Source of the DNA: BMS3ABIN04 sp965554225
GTDB lineage: Bacteria; Bacteroidota; Ignavibacteria; Ignavibacteriales; Melioribacteraceae
Length of the DNA: 7,573 nt
Assembly: GCA_965554225.1 (NCBI GenBank)
Contig: CBEVZC010000139.1
Span: 1-7,573, forward strand
Reading direction: 5' to 3'
Both the position numbers and the translations under genes were made by a program. This document shows, piece by piece, positions 1-5,872 of this stretch. Positions within the stretch are counted from its first letter, which is position 1. Each line of letters starts with the position of its first letter. Under the pieces are notes generated by a model. The model had not been told where the DNA came from, did not search any database, and was given only the letters and a program-made list of their open reading frames with translations.

Positions 1-10
1 TAATTTTCCT

Positions 11-18
11 TAACTTTG
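11..18 (+). promoter_or_regulatory. Possible Bacteroidota-type -7 element (TAnnTTTG)
   Basis: TAACTTTG fits the TAnnTTTG -7 consensus known for the primary sigma factor of Bacteroidota. The matching -33 TTG-type element would lie outside the window, so only half the promoter can be seen. If real, the regulator mRNA would carry a leader of about 130 bases. A weaker sigma-70-like alternative, TTGCCA-17-TACATT, lies at 67-95. Confidence 0.22.
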
Positions 19-44
19 TCGCACTTGGGGGTTGAATCTGCGAC
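18..44. repeat. Short inverted repeat upstream of the regulator
   Basis: GTCGCA (18-23) and TGCGAC (39-44) are perfect reverse complements separated by 15 bases. The arms do not extend further and no T-tract follows, so this is not a clear terminator. It may be an operator, a leader hairpin just downstream of the possible -7 element at 11-18, or chance. The rest of 1-157 is very AT-rich and holds no convincing gene. A GGAG at 141-144 lies 13 bases before the regulator ATG, which is long for a Shine-Dalgarno site. Confidence 0.3.
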
Positions 45-157
45 TTTAAAAGCATTGTAAATAAAGTTGCCAAATATAAAATAAATAATTACATTAAAGG
101 TTATTATAACATATAAAAAAGATATTTGGTCATATTTTATGGAGTAAATTTTAACTT

Positions 158-1234
158 ATGCCTTTATACATGGACATTCATACGGTAGATTCAGACGCTT
201 TTACGGTTGAAGATGTTGTTAAAGCACACATGGAAGATTTGGCAATTCAGGCAAAATTTGGTGTTATACAAATAAAATATTGGGTAAATGTAAAAGCAAA
301 AACTTTATTCTGCCTTATGGAAGGCCCAAATAAGGAAGCTTGTAATCAAGTTCACAAAGAATCGCATGGAAATACCGCATGCAATATTATTGAGGTATCC
401 GATGATGAATACAACCTATATTTAGGTGCGGGAAAAAGTGTAAATGATTTGGCTTATACTCATAATGGGAAAATCGATACAGGTTATCGTACAATTCTTT
501 TGATAAGCATTGTTGATTTGACAGGGAAATACGGACACTTTTTTAATGAGATTAAGCAATTAATTGAACAGCATAAAGGCGTTTCAATTATACAACCGGA
601 TGATGATATCATGGCATCTTTTGTTTTTGCTTCGAATGCAATTTTATGTGCACTTGCAATTAATAAAATTCTAAAACCGATTCAAGATAATCTTGAATTT
701 GTAATTACTGTAGTCAGCGGAAAACCGGTTGACGAATTTGGAAGTGATTTGTTTGAAGAGACAAAGAAAAAAGCTCAATACTTATCTGCTATCGGATTGA
801 AAAAAATTATGTTTATTGATACTGAGACCAAAGCGCTCTCGGAAAAAGAACCGATTTCGCCTAATGTGAGAGAAGAAGAATTTAAAACTATTAATAACGA
901 TGATTCCAAATTTTTGTTTCAACTCTTTGATGTATTAAATGAAAAACTTTACGAACCGGATTTTAAATGCGAAGAACTTTATTCATTATTAGGACTAAGT
1001 AAATCACAAGCTTACAGAAGAATTAAATCATTAACGAAAATAGCGCCAAATCGACTAATTCAAGAACTAAGACTTCGTAAATCACTGATAAACCTTAAGC
1101 GTAATAGCAAAACAATATCCGAAATAGCATTTGACCTTGGCTTTAACAGTCCTACATATTTCACAAGAACTTTCCGGAAAAGATTCGACATAACACCTAC
1201 TTTATTTTCTAAGGCAATGAGAAACAGTAAATAA
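158..1234 (+). CDS. AraC-family one-component regulator with DUF4242 and degenerate cyclase domains
   Basis: A 358-residue cytoplasmic transcription factor with three parts. Residues 1-90 match the DUF4242 family (SCO4226-like nickel-binding proteins), starting MPLYMDIH and including YWVN (41-44), FCLMEGPNKEAC (51-62) and VHKESHG (65-71). Residues 110-225 resemble a class III adenylate/guanylate cyclase domain: RTILL at 111-115, DDIMASF at 149-155, and a GKPVDEFGSDLF segment at 188-199. Catalytic residues are eroded: the first metal Asp aligns with Ser117, and the Asn/Arg pair aligns with Lys204/Tyr208. Residues 252-355 are an AraC DNA-binding domain with two helix-turn-helix units (about 271-292 and 317-341) and the signature IAFDLGFNSPTYF. 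The start fits because DUF4242 proteins begin at this MPLYM. It lies upstream of and co-directional with an FAD oxidoreductase and a nitrilase, its likely targets. Domain calls are firm; ligand and target are inferred. Confidence 0.9.
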   Translation: MPLYMDIHTVDSDAFTVEDVVKAHMEDLAIQAKFGVIQIKYWVNVKAKTLFCLMEGPNKEACNQVHKESHGNTACNIIEVSDDEYNLYLGAGKSVNDLAYTHNGKIDTGYRTILLISIVDLTGKYGHFFNEIKQLIEQHKGVSIIQPDDDIMASFVFASNAILCALAINKILKPIQDNLEFVITVVSGKPVDEFGSDLFEETKKKAQYLSAIGLKKIMFIDTETKALSEKEPISPNVREEEFKTINNDDSKFLFQLFDVLNEKLYEPDFKCEELYSLLGLSKSQAYRRIKSLTKIAPNRLIQELRLRKSLINLKRNSKTISEIAFDLGFNSPTYFTRTFRKRFDITPTLFSKAMRNSK

Positions 1235-1253
1235 AAGTTACTTGTTGAATCAA

Positions 1254-1283
1254 TTGTTACAGATTTTGAACCAAAAGTAATAT
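1254..1283 (+). promoter_or_regulatory. Possible promoter of the FAD oxidoreductase
   Basis: TTGTTA (1254-1259) and TAATAT (1278-1283) are separated by 18 bases and resemble -35 and -10 hexamers. Transcription from here would begin near 1290 and give a leader of about 110 bases containing the hairpin at 1311-1342. Such matches are common in AT-rich DNA, so this is weak evidence. Confidence 0.22.
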
Positions 1284-1310
1284 TTGTTTGAATGAAAATG
1301 CCGTAAATTG

Positions 1311-1342
1311 GTTTCAAGGAATTTTTAGTGAAATTCCGAAAC
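1311..1342 (+). promoter_or_regulatory. Bulged hairpin in the leader of the FAD oxidoreductase
   Basis: GTTTC (1311-1315) pairs with GAAAC (1338-1342), and GGAATTT (1318-1324) pairs with AAATTCC (1331-1337). This gives 12 base pairs with a two-base AA bulge on the left and a six-base loop (TTAGTG). No run of T follows (the next bases are TTATTACAAC), so it does not look like an intrinsic terminator for the regulator. It sits about 60 bases before the oxidoreductase ATG. It could be an mRNA structure, an operator or a processing site; the pairing is seen, the role is inferred. Confidence 0.5.
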
Positions 1343-1402
1343 TTATTACAACGATCCTAAAAAACTTTACTTATTGATTCAATTAAAAAGGGGAAATAGA
1401 TT

Positions 1403-2794
1403 ATGAAGAATACAATTAAAGATTTAGCAAAAGATAAAATAGATTCGTTTGCATTACAGTTAAGAGGGAAAATAGTTATGCCTTCCGATGCAGACTATGA
1501 CAATACACGTAAAGTGTATAACGGAATGATAAACAAACATCCGGGAATGATTGTGCAGTGTGTTGATGTTGCCGATGTTATTGCGTCCGTAAATTTCGGC
1601 AGGGAAAATAATTTATTAGTTGCTGTTAGAGGGGGCGGACATAACGGCGGCGGATTGGGATTGTGCGACGACGGAATGGTTATTGATTTATCCGGTATTA
1701 AGTTTGTTCGTGTAGATATTGCTAATAAAACCGTAAGAGTTGGAGGCGGTAATGTTTGGGGCGAGGTTGATCATGCGACCCATCCTTTCGGTCTGGCAGT
1801 ACCGGCTGGAATAATTTCTACAACAGGTGTCGGAGGCTTAACTCTTGGCGGTGGAGTCGGTCATTTATCACGTAAATTCGGACTTACAATAGATAACTTG
1901 CTGGAAGCCGATATGGTTTTAGCTGACGGTAGTTTTGTTACGGTAAACGCGGAACAGAATACCGATTTATTCTGGGCAATTCGCGGCGGCGGCGGAAACT
2001 TTGGAATTGTTACATCCTTTAAGTTTCAAGCTCACGATGTAAAAACAGTTTTTGGCGGACCAACTTTATGGCCGATTGAAAAAACGGAAGAAATAATGGA
2101 ATGGTATCATGAATTTATAAATAATGCACCTGATGAATTAAATGGATTTATTGCTACACTGGTTATTCCCGGAGCACCATTTCCTGAACATTTACACAAC
2201 AAACAATTTTGTGGAATTGTATGGTGTTACGCCGGAGATATGAGCAAAGCAAAAGAAGCCTTTGAACCTGTGATGGCTATGAATCCATACTTTGAGCATG
2301 TTGGCGAAATGCCTTATCCTTCCGTGCAAACGTTATTTGACGGAATGATGCCTCCTGGATTGCAATGGTATTGGAGAGCGGACTTCTTTGATGTATTAGG
2401 ACCGGAAATTAGAAAGGGATGTTTAAATTTTGGATCGAATATTCCAACTCCGCTTTCCCAAATGCATTTATATCCCATTAGCGGAGCGGCAAGCAGAGTT
2501 GGGAATGAAGAAACGCCCTGGGCTTACAGAGATGCAAAATACGCTGGTGTAATTGTTGGCGTTGACCCTGATCCGGCAAATGCTGATAAAATTACTCAAT
2601 GGTGTAAAAATTATTTTGATGCGCTTCATCCGTATTCGTCTGGCGGAGCTTATTCTAATTTTATGATGGACGAAGGACAAGAACGGGTTAAAAAGAGTTA
2701 CAAACATAATTACGAACGGTTGACTCAAATAAAAAGGAAATACGACCCGGATAATTTTTTCGAAGTGAATCAAAATATAAAACCTGCAAATTGA
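1403..2794 (+). CDS. FAD-binding oxidoreductase, berberine bridge enzyme-like
   Basis: A 463-residue flavoenzyme of the FAD_binding_4/BBE (COG0277) type, which uses covalently bound FAD to oxidise alcohols, sugars, amines or related substrates. The FAD domain spans about residues 46-215: RGGGHNGGG (76-84) contains His80, the usual site of 8-alpha-histidyl FAD attachment, followed by GVGGLTLGGG (142-151) and WAIRGGGGNFGIVT (191-204). The C-terminal BBE segment (417-461) has YSNF, NYERL, KYDPDNFF and NQNIKP, so the protein is complete. The Cys that forms the second flavin bond in bicovalent members is not present and aligns with Ile138, so a single covalent link is expected. There is no signal peptide, so it is probably cytoplasmic. 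AAGGGG lies just ahead of the ATG and supports the start. It stands between a regulator and a nitrilase. The substrate cannot be deduced. Confidence 0.92.
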   Translation: MKNTIKDLAKDKIDSFALQLRGKIVMPSDADYDNTRKVYNGMINKHPGMIVQCVDVADVIASVNFGRENNLLVAVRGGGHNGGGLGLCDDGMVIDLSGIKFVRVDIANKTVRVGGGNVWGEVDHATHPFGLAVPAGIISTTGVGGLTLGGGVGHLSRKFGLTIDNLLEADMVLADGSFVTVNAEQNTDLFWAIRGGGGNFGIVTSFKFQAHDVKTVFGGPTLWPIEKTEEIMEWYHEFINNAPDELNGFIATLVIPGAPFPEHLHNKQFCGIVWCYAGDMSKAKEAFEPVMAMNPYFEHVGEMPYPSVQTLFDGMMPPGLQWYWRADFFDVLGPEIRKGCLNFGSNIPTPLSQMHLYPISGAASRVGNEETPWAYRDAKYAGVIVGVDPDPANADKITQWCKNYFDALHPYSSGGAYSNFMMDEGQERVKKSYKHNYERLTQIKRKYDPDNFFEVNQNIKPAN

Positions 2795-2806
2795 CCGGTG
2801 TGTTTT

Positions 2807-2929
2807 ATGAAAAATGCGTTTGGATTAGAAGTATACAAAATTAAACAAGAGCAAGTAATTCATTTAGGTGTGGATCAATCTATTGTTCCGGAGTATCACA
2901 CTTTGCATGTTCTTAAGGTTATTAAATAA
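2807..2929 (+). CDS. Possible small protein of 40 residues
   Basis: An ATG-initiated frame of 40 codons (starts MKNAFGLEVYKIKQ, ends HVLKVIK) begins 12 bases after the oxidoreductase stop, in the same reading frame. A weak GGTG lies about 6 bases before the ATG. It has no recognisable domain, signal peptide or membrane segment. It could be a real small protein in the operon, a remnant of a lost gene, or chance. Nothing ties it to the neighbouring enzymes except position. The remaining stretch to the nitrilase (2930-3006) is AT-rich and shows no gene. Confidence 0.3.
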   Translation: MKNAFGLEVYKIKQEQVIHLGVDQSIVPEYHTLHVLKVIK

Positions 2930-3006
2930 ATTGGGATTTTTGGTAATCGTGATAAAAAAAATATTTAATTTGCTTAGTTTTGGTTTTAATTAAAAAAGAA
3001 AATAAT

Positions 3007-3930
3007 ATGAATAAAAAATATAAAGTGGCAGCAGCCCAACTCACCCCGGCATTTCTAAATAAAGAAAAAACAGTTCAAAAGGCTTGTGATGCAATTATTG
3101 AAGCGGGCGAAAAAGGTGCTAAGTTAATTGTCTTCCCTGAAGCTTTCATTCCGGGTTATCCCGACTGGGTTTGGCTTGTTCCAAATAGTAAAGGATCATT
3201 GTTAAACGCACTATACGTTAAACTTGTAGAAAATGCTGTTTCTATTCCTGATGAATCAACAGTTAAACTCTGCAAAGCTGCAAAGACAGCAGGCATAAAT
3301 GTAGTAATCAGTATGCACGAAAAAAATTCGGAAACAAGCGGATCGAGTTTATTTAACAGTTTGTTGTTTATTAATAACGAAGGAAACATTATTGGTAAAC
3401 ATCGAAAGTTAATTCCTACCGGAGGTGAAAGACTCATTTGGGGACAAGGTAACGGCTCTACATTGCGTTCCTATGAAACTACGGCGGGAAAAATTGCCGG
3501 TCTCATTTGCTGGGAGAATTTTATGCCTCTGGCAAGAAATGCCATTTACGAGAGCGGAGCACAAATTCTTGCTTCGCCTACATGGGATAAAAGTTCCAAT
3601 TGGTTACAGTCAATGCAGCATATTGCAAGAGAAGGTGGACTGTTTGTAATTAGTGTTTGTATGGCCCTTAGAATGAAAGACATTCCGGATGATTTGGAAT
3701 TTAAAAGTTTATATCCGCCGGAAAAGGATTGGATTAATACCGGCAATAGCTGTATCATTGCACCGGACGGGAAGTTGTTGGCCGGACCGTTGGAAGCAGA
3801 AGAGAAAATGTTATATGCGGATATCGATCTTAATCAAGTGATTTCAGCCAAACGCATGTTTGATGTGGTCGGCCATTATTCGAGACCGGATGTTTTTAAT
3901 TTTGAAGTAAAAAGGAAAGCAAAAAACTGA
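3007..3930 (+). CDS. Nitrilase (carbon-nitrogen hydrolase superfamily)
   Basis: A 307-residue enzyme expected to hydrolyse an organic nitrile to the carboxylic acid and ammonia in the cytoplasm. The catalytic residues are all present: Glu45 in FPEAFIPGYP, Lys134 in HRKLIPTGGERLIW, the second Glu at 141, and the nucleophile Cys168 in GLICWENFMPLAR. CWEN..PL.R and the C-terminal DVVGHYSRPDVF (residues 286-297) are typical of true nitrilases (branch 1) rather than amidases, carbamoylases or omega-amidases. I place the start at the ATG at 3007, because family members begin with this kind of YKVAAAQ strand; an in-frame TTG at 2980 would only add nine residues without a family match. The length is at the short end for nitrilases, mainly through a short C-terminal tail. 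It lies downstream of the FAD oxidoreductase, probably under the same regulator. Substrate (aliphatic, aromatic, aryl-aceto- or cyanide-like) is not predictable. Confidence 0.92.
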   Translation: MNKKYKVAAAQLTPAFLNKEKTVQKACDAIIEAGEKGAKLIVFPEAFIPGYPDWVWLVPNSKGSLLNALYVKLVENAVSIPDESTVKLCKAAKTAGINVVISMHEKNSETSGSSLFNSLLFINNEGNIIGKHRKLIPTGGERLIWGQGNGSTLRSYETTAGKIAGLICWENFMPLARNAIYESGAQILASPTWDKSSNWLQSMQHIAREGGLFVISVCMALRMKDIPDDLEFKSLYPPEKDWINTGNSCIIAPDGKLLAGPLEAEEKMLYADIDLNQVISAKRMFDVVGHYSRPDVFNFEVKRKAKN

Positions 3931-4082
3931 ATTGAAGTATAACCGGATTATTTAACCGTATTTGGAAATACTCATTGAAAATTGTAAGATTGTTGCTCCG
4001 GCTTATAGTTGATATTTCCCCCCACTCTTGTTAATTTATTTTATAAATATGAATCAATATAAATAACAAAGTGGAACTCCGT
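3931..4082. other. Intergenic stretch between nitrilase and DUF1572 gene
   Basis: There is no gene here. A 14-base palindrome-like element, GTATTTGGAAATAC (3958-3971), is present, but its central loop is too short and no T-tract follows, so it is not a clear terminator. A C6 run lies at about 4018-4023. TGAATCAAT at 4050-4058 resembles the core at 1246-1254. The GGAA at 4073-4076 is the likely ribosome binding site for the next gene. Confidence 0.4.
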
Positions 4083-4649
4083 ATGCAGATAAATTATATT
4101 GAAAGTGTAATAAAGCAATTTAAATATTATAAATTGTTAGGAGATAAAACCTTCGGTCAATTAACAGATAAGGAACTCTTTTGGCAATACAATGCGGAAA
4201 GTAATTCAATTGCTATAATCGTAAATCATTTATGGGGAAACATGAAATCGCGCTGGACGGATTTTCTTAGCTCCGACGGCGAAAAAGAATGGCGCAACAG
4301 AGATTTGGAATTTGAAAATGTGATTCAATCCCGCCACGGACTTTTAGAAAAGTGGAATGACGGCTGGCAATGTTTGTTCGATGCATTGAATTCGATAAAT
4401 GAAGAAAATTTTAATTCCGTAATTTATATCCGCAATCAAGGTCATACAATTATTGAAGCGATCAACCGGCAGTTTGCTCATTATGCTTACCATGTAGGAC
4501 AAATAGTATTTCATGGCAAGATGATTAAAGGAAGCGCATGGGAAAGTCTTTCGATACCGAAAGGCAAATCCACCGAATTCAACAAAGAAAAGTTTTCACA
4601 AGCGAAGAAGAAAAAACATTTTACGGATGATCTGTTGAGGAATGAATAA
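4083..4649 (+). CDS. DUF1572 / DinB-like four-helix protein
   Basis: A 188-residue soluble protein of the DUF1572 branch of the DinB/YfiT-like superfamily, which are metal-binding four-helix bundles; some relatives are thiol-dependent transferases, but the DUF1572 role is unknown. Conserved stretches are FWQYNAESNSIAIIVNHLWGNM (34-54), SRWTDFLSSDGEKEWRNRD (56-74), IYIRNQGHT (114-122) and HYAYHVGQI (133-141). His49, His133 and His137 occupy the positions of the usual three-His metal site. I prefer the ATG at 4083 to the in-frame GTG at 4071: GGAA at 4073-4076 sits six bases before it, and the extra residues match nothing. It is followed one base after its stop by a small membrane protein gene. 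No export signal is present. Confidence 0.85.
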   Translation: MQINYIESVIKQFKYYKLLGDKTFGQLTDKELFWQYNAESNSIAIIVNHLWGNMKSRWTDFLSSDGEKEWRNRDLEFENVIQSRHGLLEKWNDGWQCLFDALNSINEENFNSVIYIRNQGHTIIEAINRQFAHYAYHVGQIVFHGKMIKGSAWESLSIPKGKSTEFNKEKFSQAKKKKHFTDDLLRNE

Positions 4650-4650
4650 A

Positions 4651-4899
4651 ATGAAATATAAAATTTTAATACTACTTTACGTAACTAATATAATTTTAAT
4701 TTATGTTTCCGGAACGGAAAAAGGCAGAGCGGCTTTTATTACGGTGCCTTTGGCAATTTTATTGAATATTTCGTTTAGTGTTTACGGCTTTTATAAGAAA
4801 AATAGTAAAATAGGTGTTACAGCACTTTTGCTTGTTTTTATAACACCGGTTTTAATTTTTGTTGTGTTCATTAATGTTTTTCCTTTTTTAACAAGATAA
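4651..4899 (+). CDS. Small three-helix membrane protein of unknown function
   Basis: An 82-residue hydrophobic protein with three predicted membrane segments: near the N-terminus (ILILLYVTNIILIYV), the middle (AAFITVPLAILLNISFSVYGF) and the C-terminal third (VTALLLVFITPVLIFVVFINVF). The short loops carry Lys/Arg (EKGR and YKKNSK). I recognise no family. An upstream in-frame ATG at 4642 lies inside the DUF1572 gene and only one base after the GAGG at 4637-4640, which is too close; the ATG at 4651 is better spaced and follows the DUF1572 stop by one base. This spacing suggests translational coupling with that gene. Function cannot be assigned. Confidence 0.65.
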   Translation: MKYKILILLYVTNIILIYVSGTEKGRAAFITVPLAILLNISFSVYGFYKKNSKIGVTALLLVFITPVLIFVVFINVFPFLTR

Positions 4900-4925
4900 A
4901 ATTCAATTAAATATTAGGTATTAAA

Positions 4926-5420
4926 ATGAAAAAAGTAATATTCGCTATTATTTCGGTTCTAATTTTGACGGGACTGATTCTTACTTCATGTAATGATAAC
5001 AAGGCAGATGGACAAAAAAACAAACCCGTTGCAAAAAAGCAGAATACTATGATGCATAATATGCAATCCGTAAAAGATACTCGTATCTCACTTAATGTTC
5101 CGCCTCAAATGGCGCAGCATCAATTGATGAATATGAGAAATCATGTAAAAGCGGTTCATTCAATTTTAGATTATTTATCGAAAGATGAATTTGAAAAAGC
5201 ATCTGAAGTAGCGTCGTCTAAATTAGGTTTGACTAAAGAAATGAAAATGATGTGTTCGGCATTCGGTAATAAAGATTTTGAAAAAATGGGTATGGAATTT
5301 CATAAAAGTGCGGATAAAATGAGTGAAGTGTTCAAAACCAAAAATAAAAATAAATCACTCCAGGCTTTGGCAACAACAATGAGTTATTGCGTAAGCTGTC
5401 ATGCAACTTTCAAACAATAA
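4926..5420 (+). CDS. Lipid-anchored class II cytochrome c (c'/c556-like)
   Basis: A 164-residue lipoprotein. The signal peptide ends in a lipobox, LTSC, with Cys22 as the lipidation site, so the mature protein should be anchored on the periplasmic side of a membrane. A Lys/Asn-rich linker (23-41) leads to a mostly helical domain. A single heme motif CVSCH (155-159) lies next to the C-terminus in the context YCVSCHATFK. A lone C-terminal CxxCH on a four-helix bundle is the hallmark of class II cytochromes c. The usual axial-ligand region near the domain start has Met68, Met70 and His73 as candidates, which would favour a six-coordinate c556-type heme, but this is inference. The protein is rich in Met (14) and His (6), and Cys110 is an extra cysteine. 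An AGG about eight bases before the ATG is a plausible ribosome binding site. It probably takes part in electron transfer or gas/metal handling. Confidence 0.8.
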   Translation: MKKVIFAIISVLILTGLILTSCNDNKADGQKNKPVAKKQNTMMHNMQSVKDTRISLNVPPQMAQHQLMNMRNHVKAVHSILDYLSKDEFEKASEVASSKLGLTKEMKMMCSAFGNKDFEKMGMEFHKSADKMSEVFKTKNKNKSLQALATTMSYCVSCHATFKQ

Positions 5421-5445
5421 TTTCATAATAATTAAACGGTTGCTT

Positions 5446-5841
5446 ATGATTTTCAGGTATGCAAGACATACAAATAATTTAAAGTCTTTAATTAAATTTT
5501 ATTGTGATATTTTGAATTTTGAAGTTTTGGGTTCGTTTGAAAATCATAATAGTTACAACGGCGTTTCCCTTGGCAAGCCTGATTCGGATTGGCATCTGGA
5601 ATTTACCGAATCAAATGAAAAAGCAAAACACTTATTTGATGAAGATGATATTTTGGTTTTTTATCCTAAAGATAAAAGTGAATACGACAAAATAATTGAA
5701 AGTATAGACCGGTTTGAAATCAAGAAAGTTGAACCTGTAAACCCGTATTGGGAAAAGAATGGAATTATGATTGAGGATCCCGATGAGTACAAAATTGTAA
5801 TTAGTAATTTGAAAATTAATATTGAAAAAGACAACCGGTAA
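5446..5841 (+). CDS. VOC (glyoxalase-fold) family protein, YycE-like
   Basis: A 131-residue cytoplasmic protein with the two-module vicinal oxygen chelate fold. Typical pieces are FRYARHTNNLKSLIKFYCDIL (3-23), NSYNGVSLGKPDSDWHLEFT (35-54), DDILVFYP (67-74) and NPYWEKNGIMIEDPD (99-113), a pattern shared with Bacillus YycE and many Bacteroidota proteins. Candidate metal ligands are His8, His50 or Glu52, and Glu110. The reaction is unknown: VOC members include glyoxalase I, dioxygenases and antibiotic-resistance proteins, and YycE-like members are uncharacterised. I choose the ATG at 5446, where the family homology starts, rather than the in-frame ATG at 5401, which overlaps the cytochrome gene. 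The gap to the cytochrome stop is 25 bases, consistent with an operon. It converges with the minus-strand gene ending at 5873; the 31 bases between show no stem-loop terminator. Confidence 0.82.
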   Translation: MIFRYARHTNNLKSLIKFYCDILNFEVLGSFENHNSYNGVSLGKPDSDWHLEFTESNEKAKHLFDEDDILVFYPKDKSEYDKIIESIDRFEIKKVEPVNPYWEKNGIMIEDPDEYKIVISNLKINIEKDNR

Positions 5842-5872
5842 AAACTTAGATGTACTAAAAAATAAGCAGTTA

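Larger units (their letters stand above)
1240..1385 (+). repeat. Imperfect 17-base direct repeats in the regulator-oxidoreductase gap
   Basis: ACTTGTTGAATCAATTG (1240-1256) and ACTTATTGATTCAATTA (1369-1385) match at 14 of 17 positions and bracket most of the gap between the regulator and the FAD oxidoreductase. The cores TTGAATCAA and TTGATTCAA are also reverse complements of each other. AraC-type proteins often bind direct repeats, but the wide spacing and AT-rich sequence make chance similarity possible. Confidence 0.3.

Noticed and set aside
1060..1317. Open frame on the minus strand over the AraC domain and following gap
   Set aside because: It is opposite the conserved AraC helix-turn-helix coding region and shows no domain.
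2468..2773. Open frame on the minus strand opposite the FAD oxidoreductase
   Set aside because: It has no recognisable motif and lies wholly opposite a well-supported gene with the conserved BBE C-terminus.
2795..2929. Stop-codon readthrough extending the FAD oxidoreductase
   Set aside because: The oxidoreductase already ends with the usual NQNIKP tail, so the downstream in-frame codons are not needed; agreement of frame has a one-in-three chance.
2980..3006. Upstream TTG start for the nitrilase
   Set aside because: It adds nine residues with no family match, while the ATG at 3007 fits the normal family N-terminus.
3156..3758. Several open frames (both strands) inside the nitrilase
   Set aside because: They overlap the catalytic core of a clear nitrilase and have no family features.
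158..3930. Assignment to the known Nit1C nitrilase cluster
   Set aside because: The other characteristic cluster genes are absent in this window and the flavoprotein here is BBE-like.
3958..3971. GTATTTGGAAATAC as a nitrilase terminator
   Set aside because: The loop is too short and no T-tract follows, so termination is not supported.
4071..4082. GTG start for the DUF1572 gene
   Set aside because: The ATG at 4083 has a GGAA six bases upstream and the extra residues do not match the family.
5401..5445. Upstream ATG start for the VOC gene
   Set aside because: It would overlap the cytochrome gene at its heme motif and adds 15 residues that do not match the family; homology begins at 5446.
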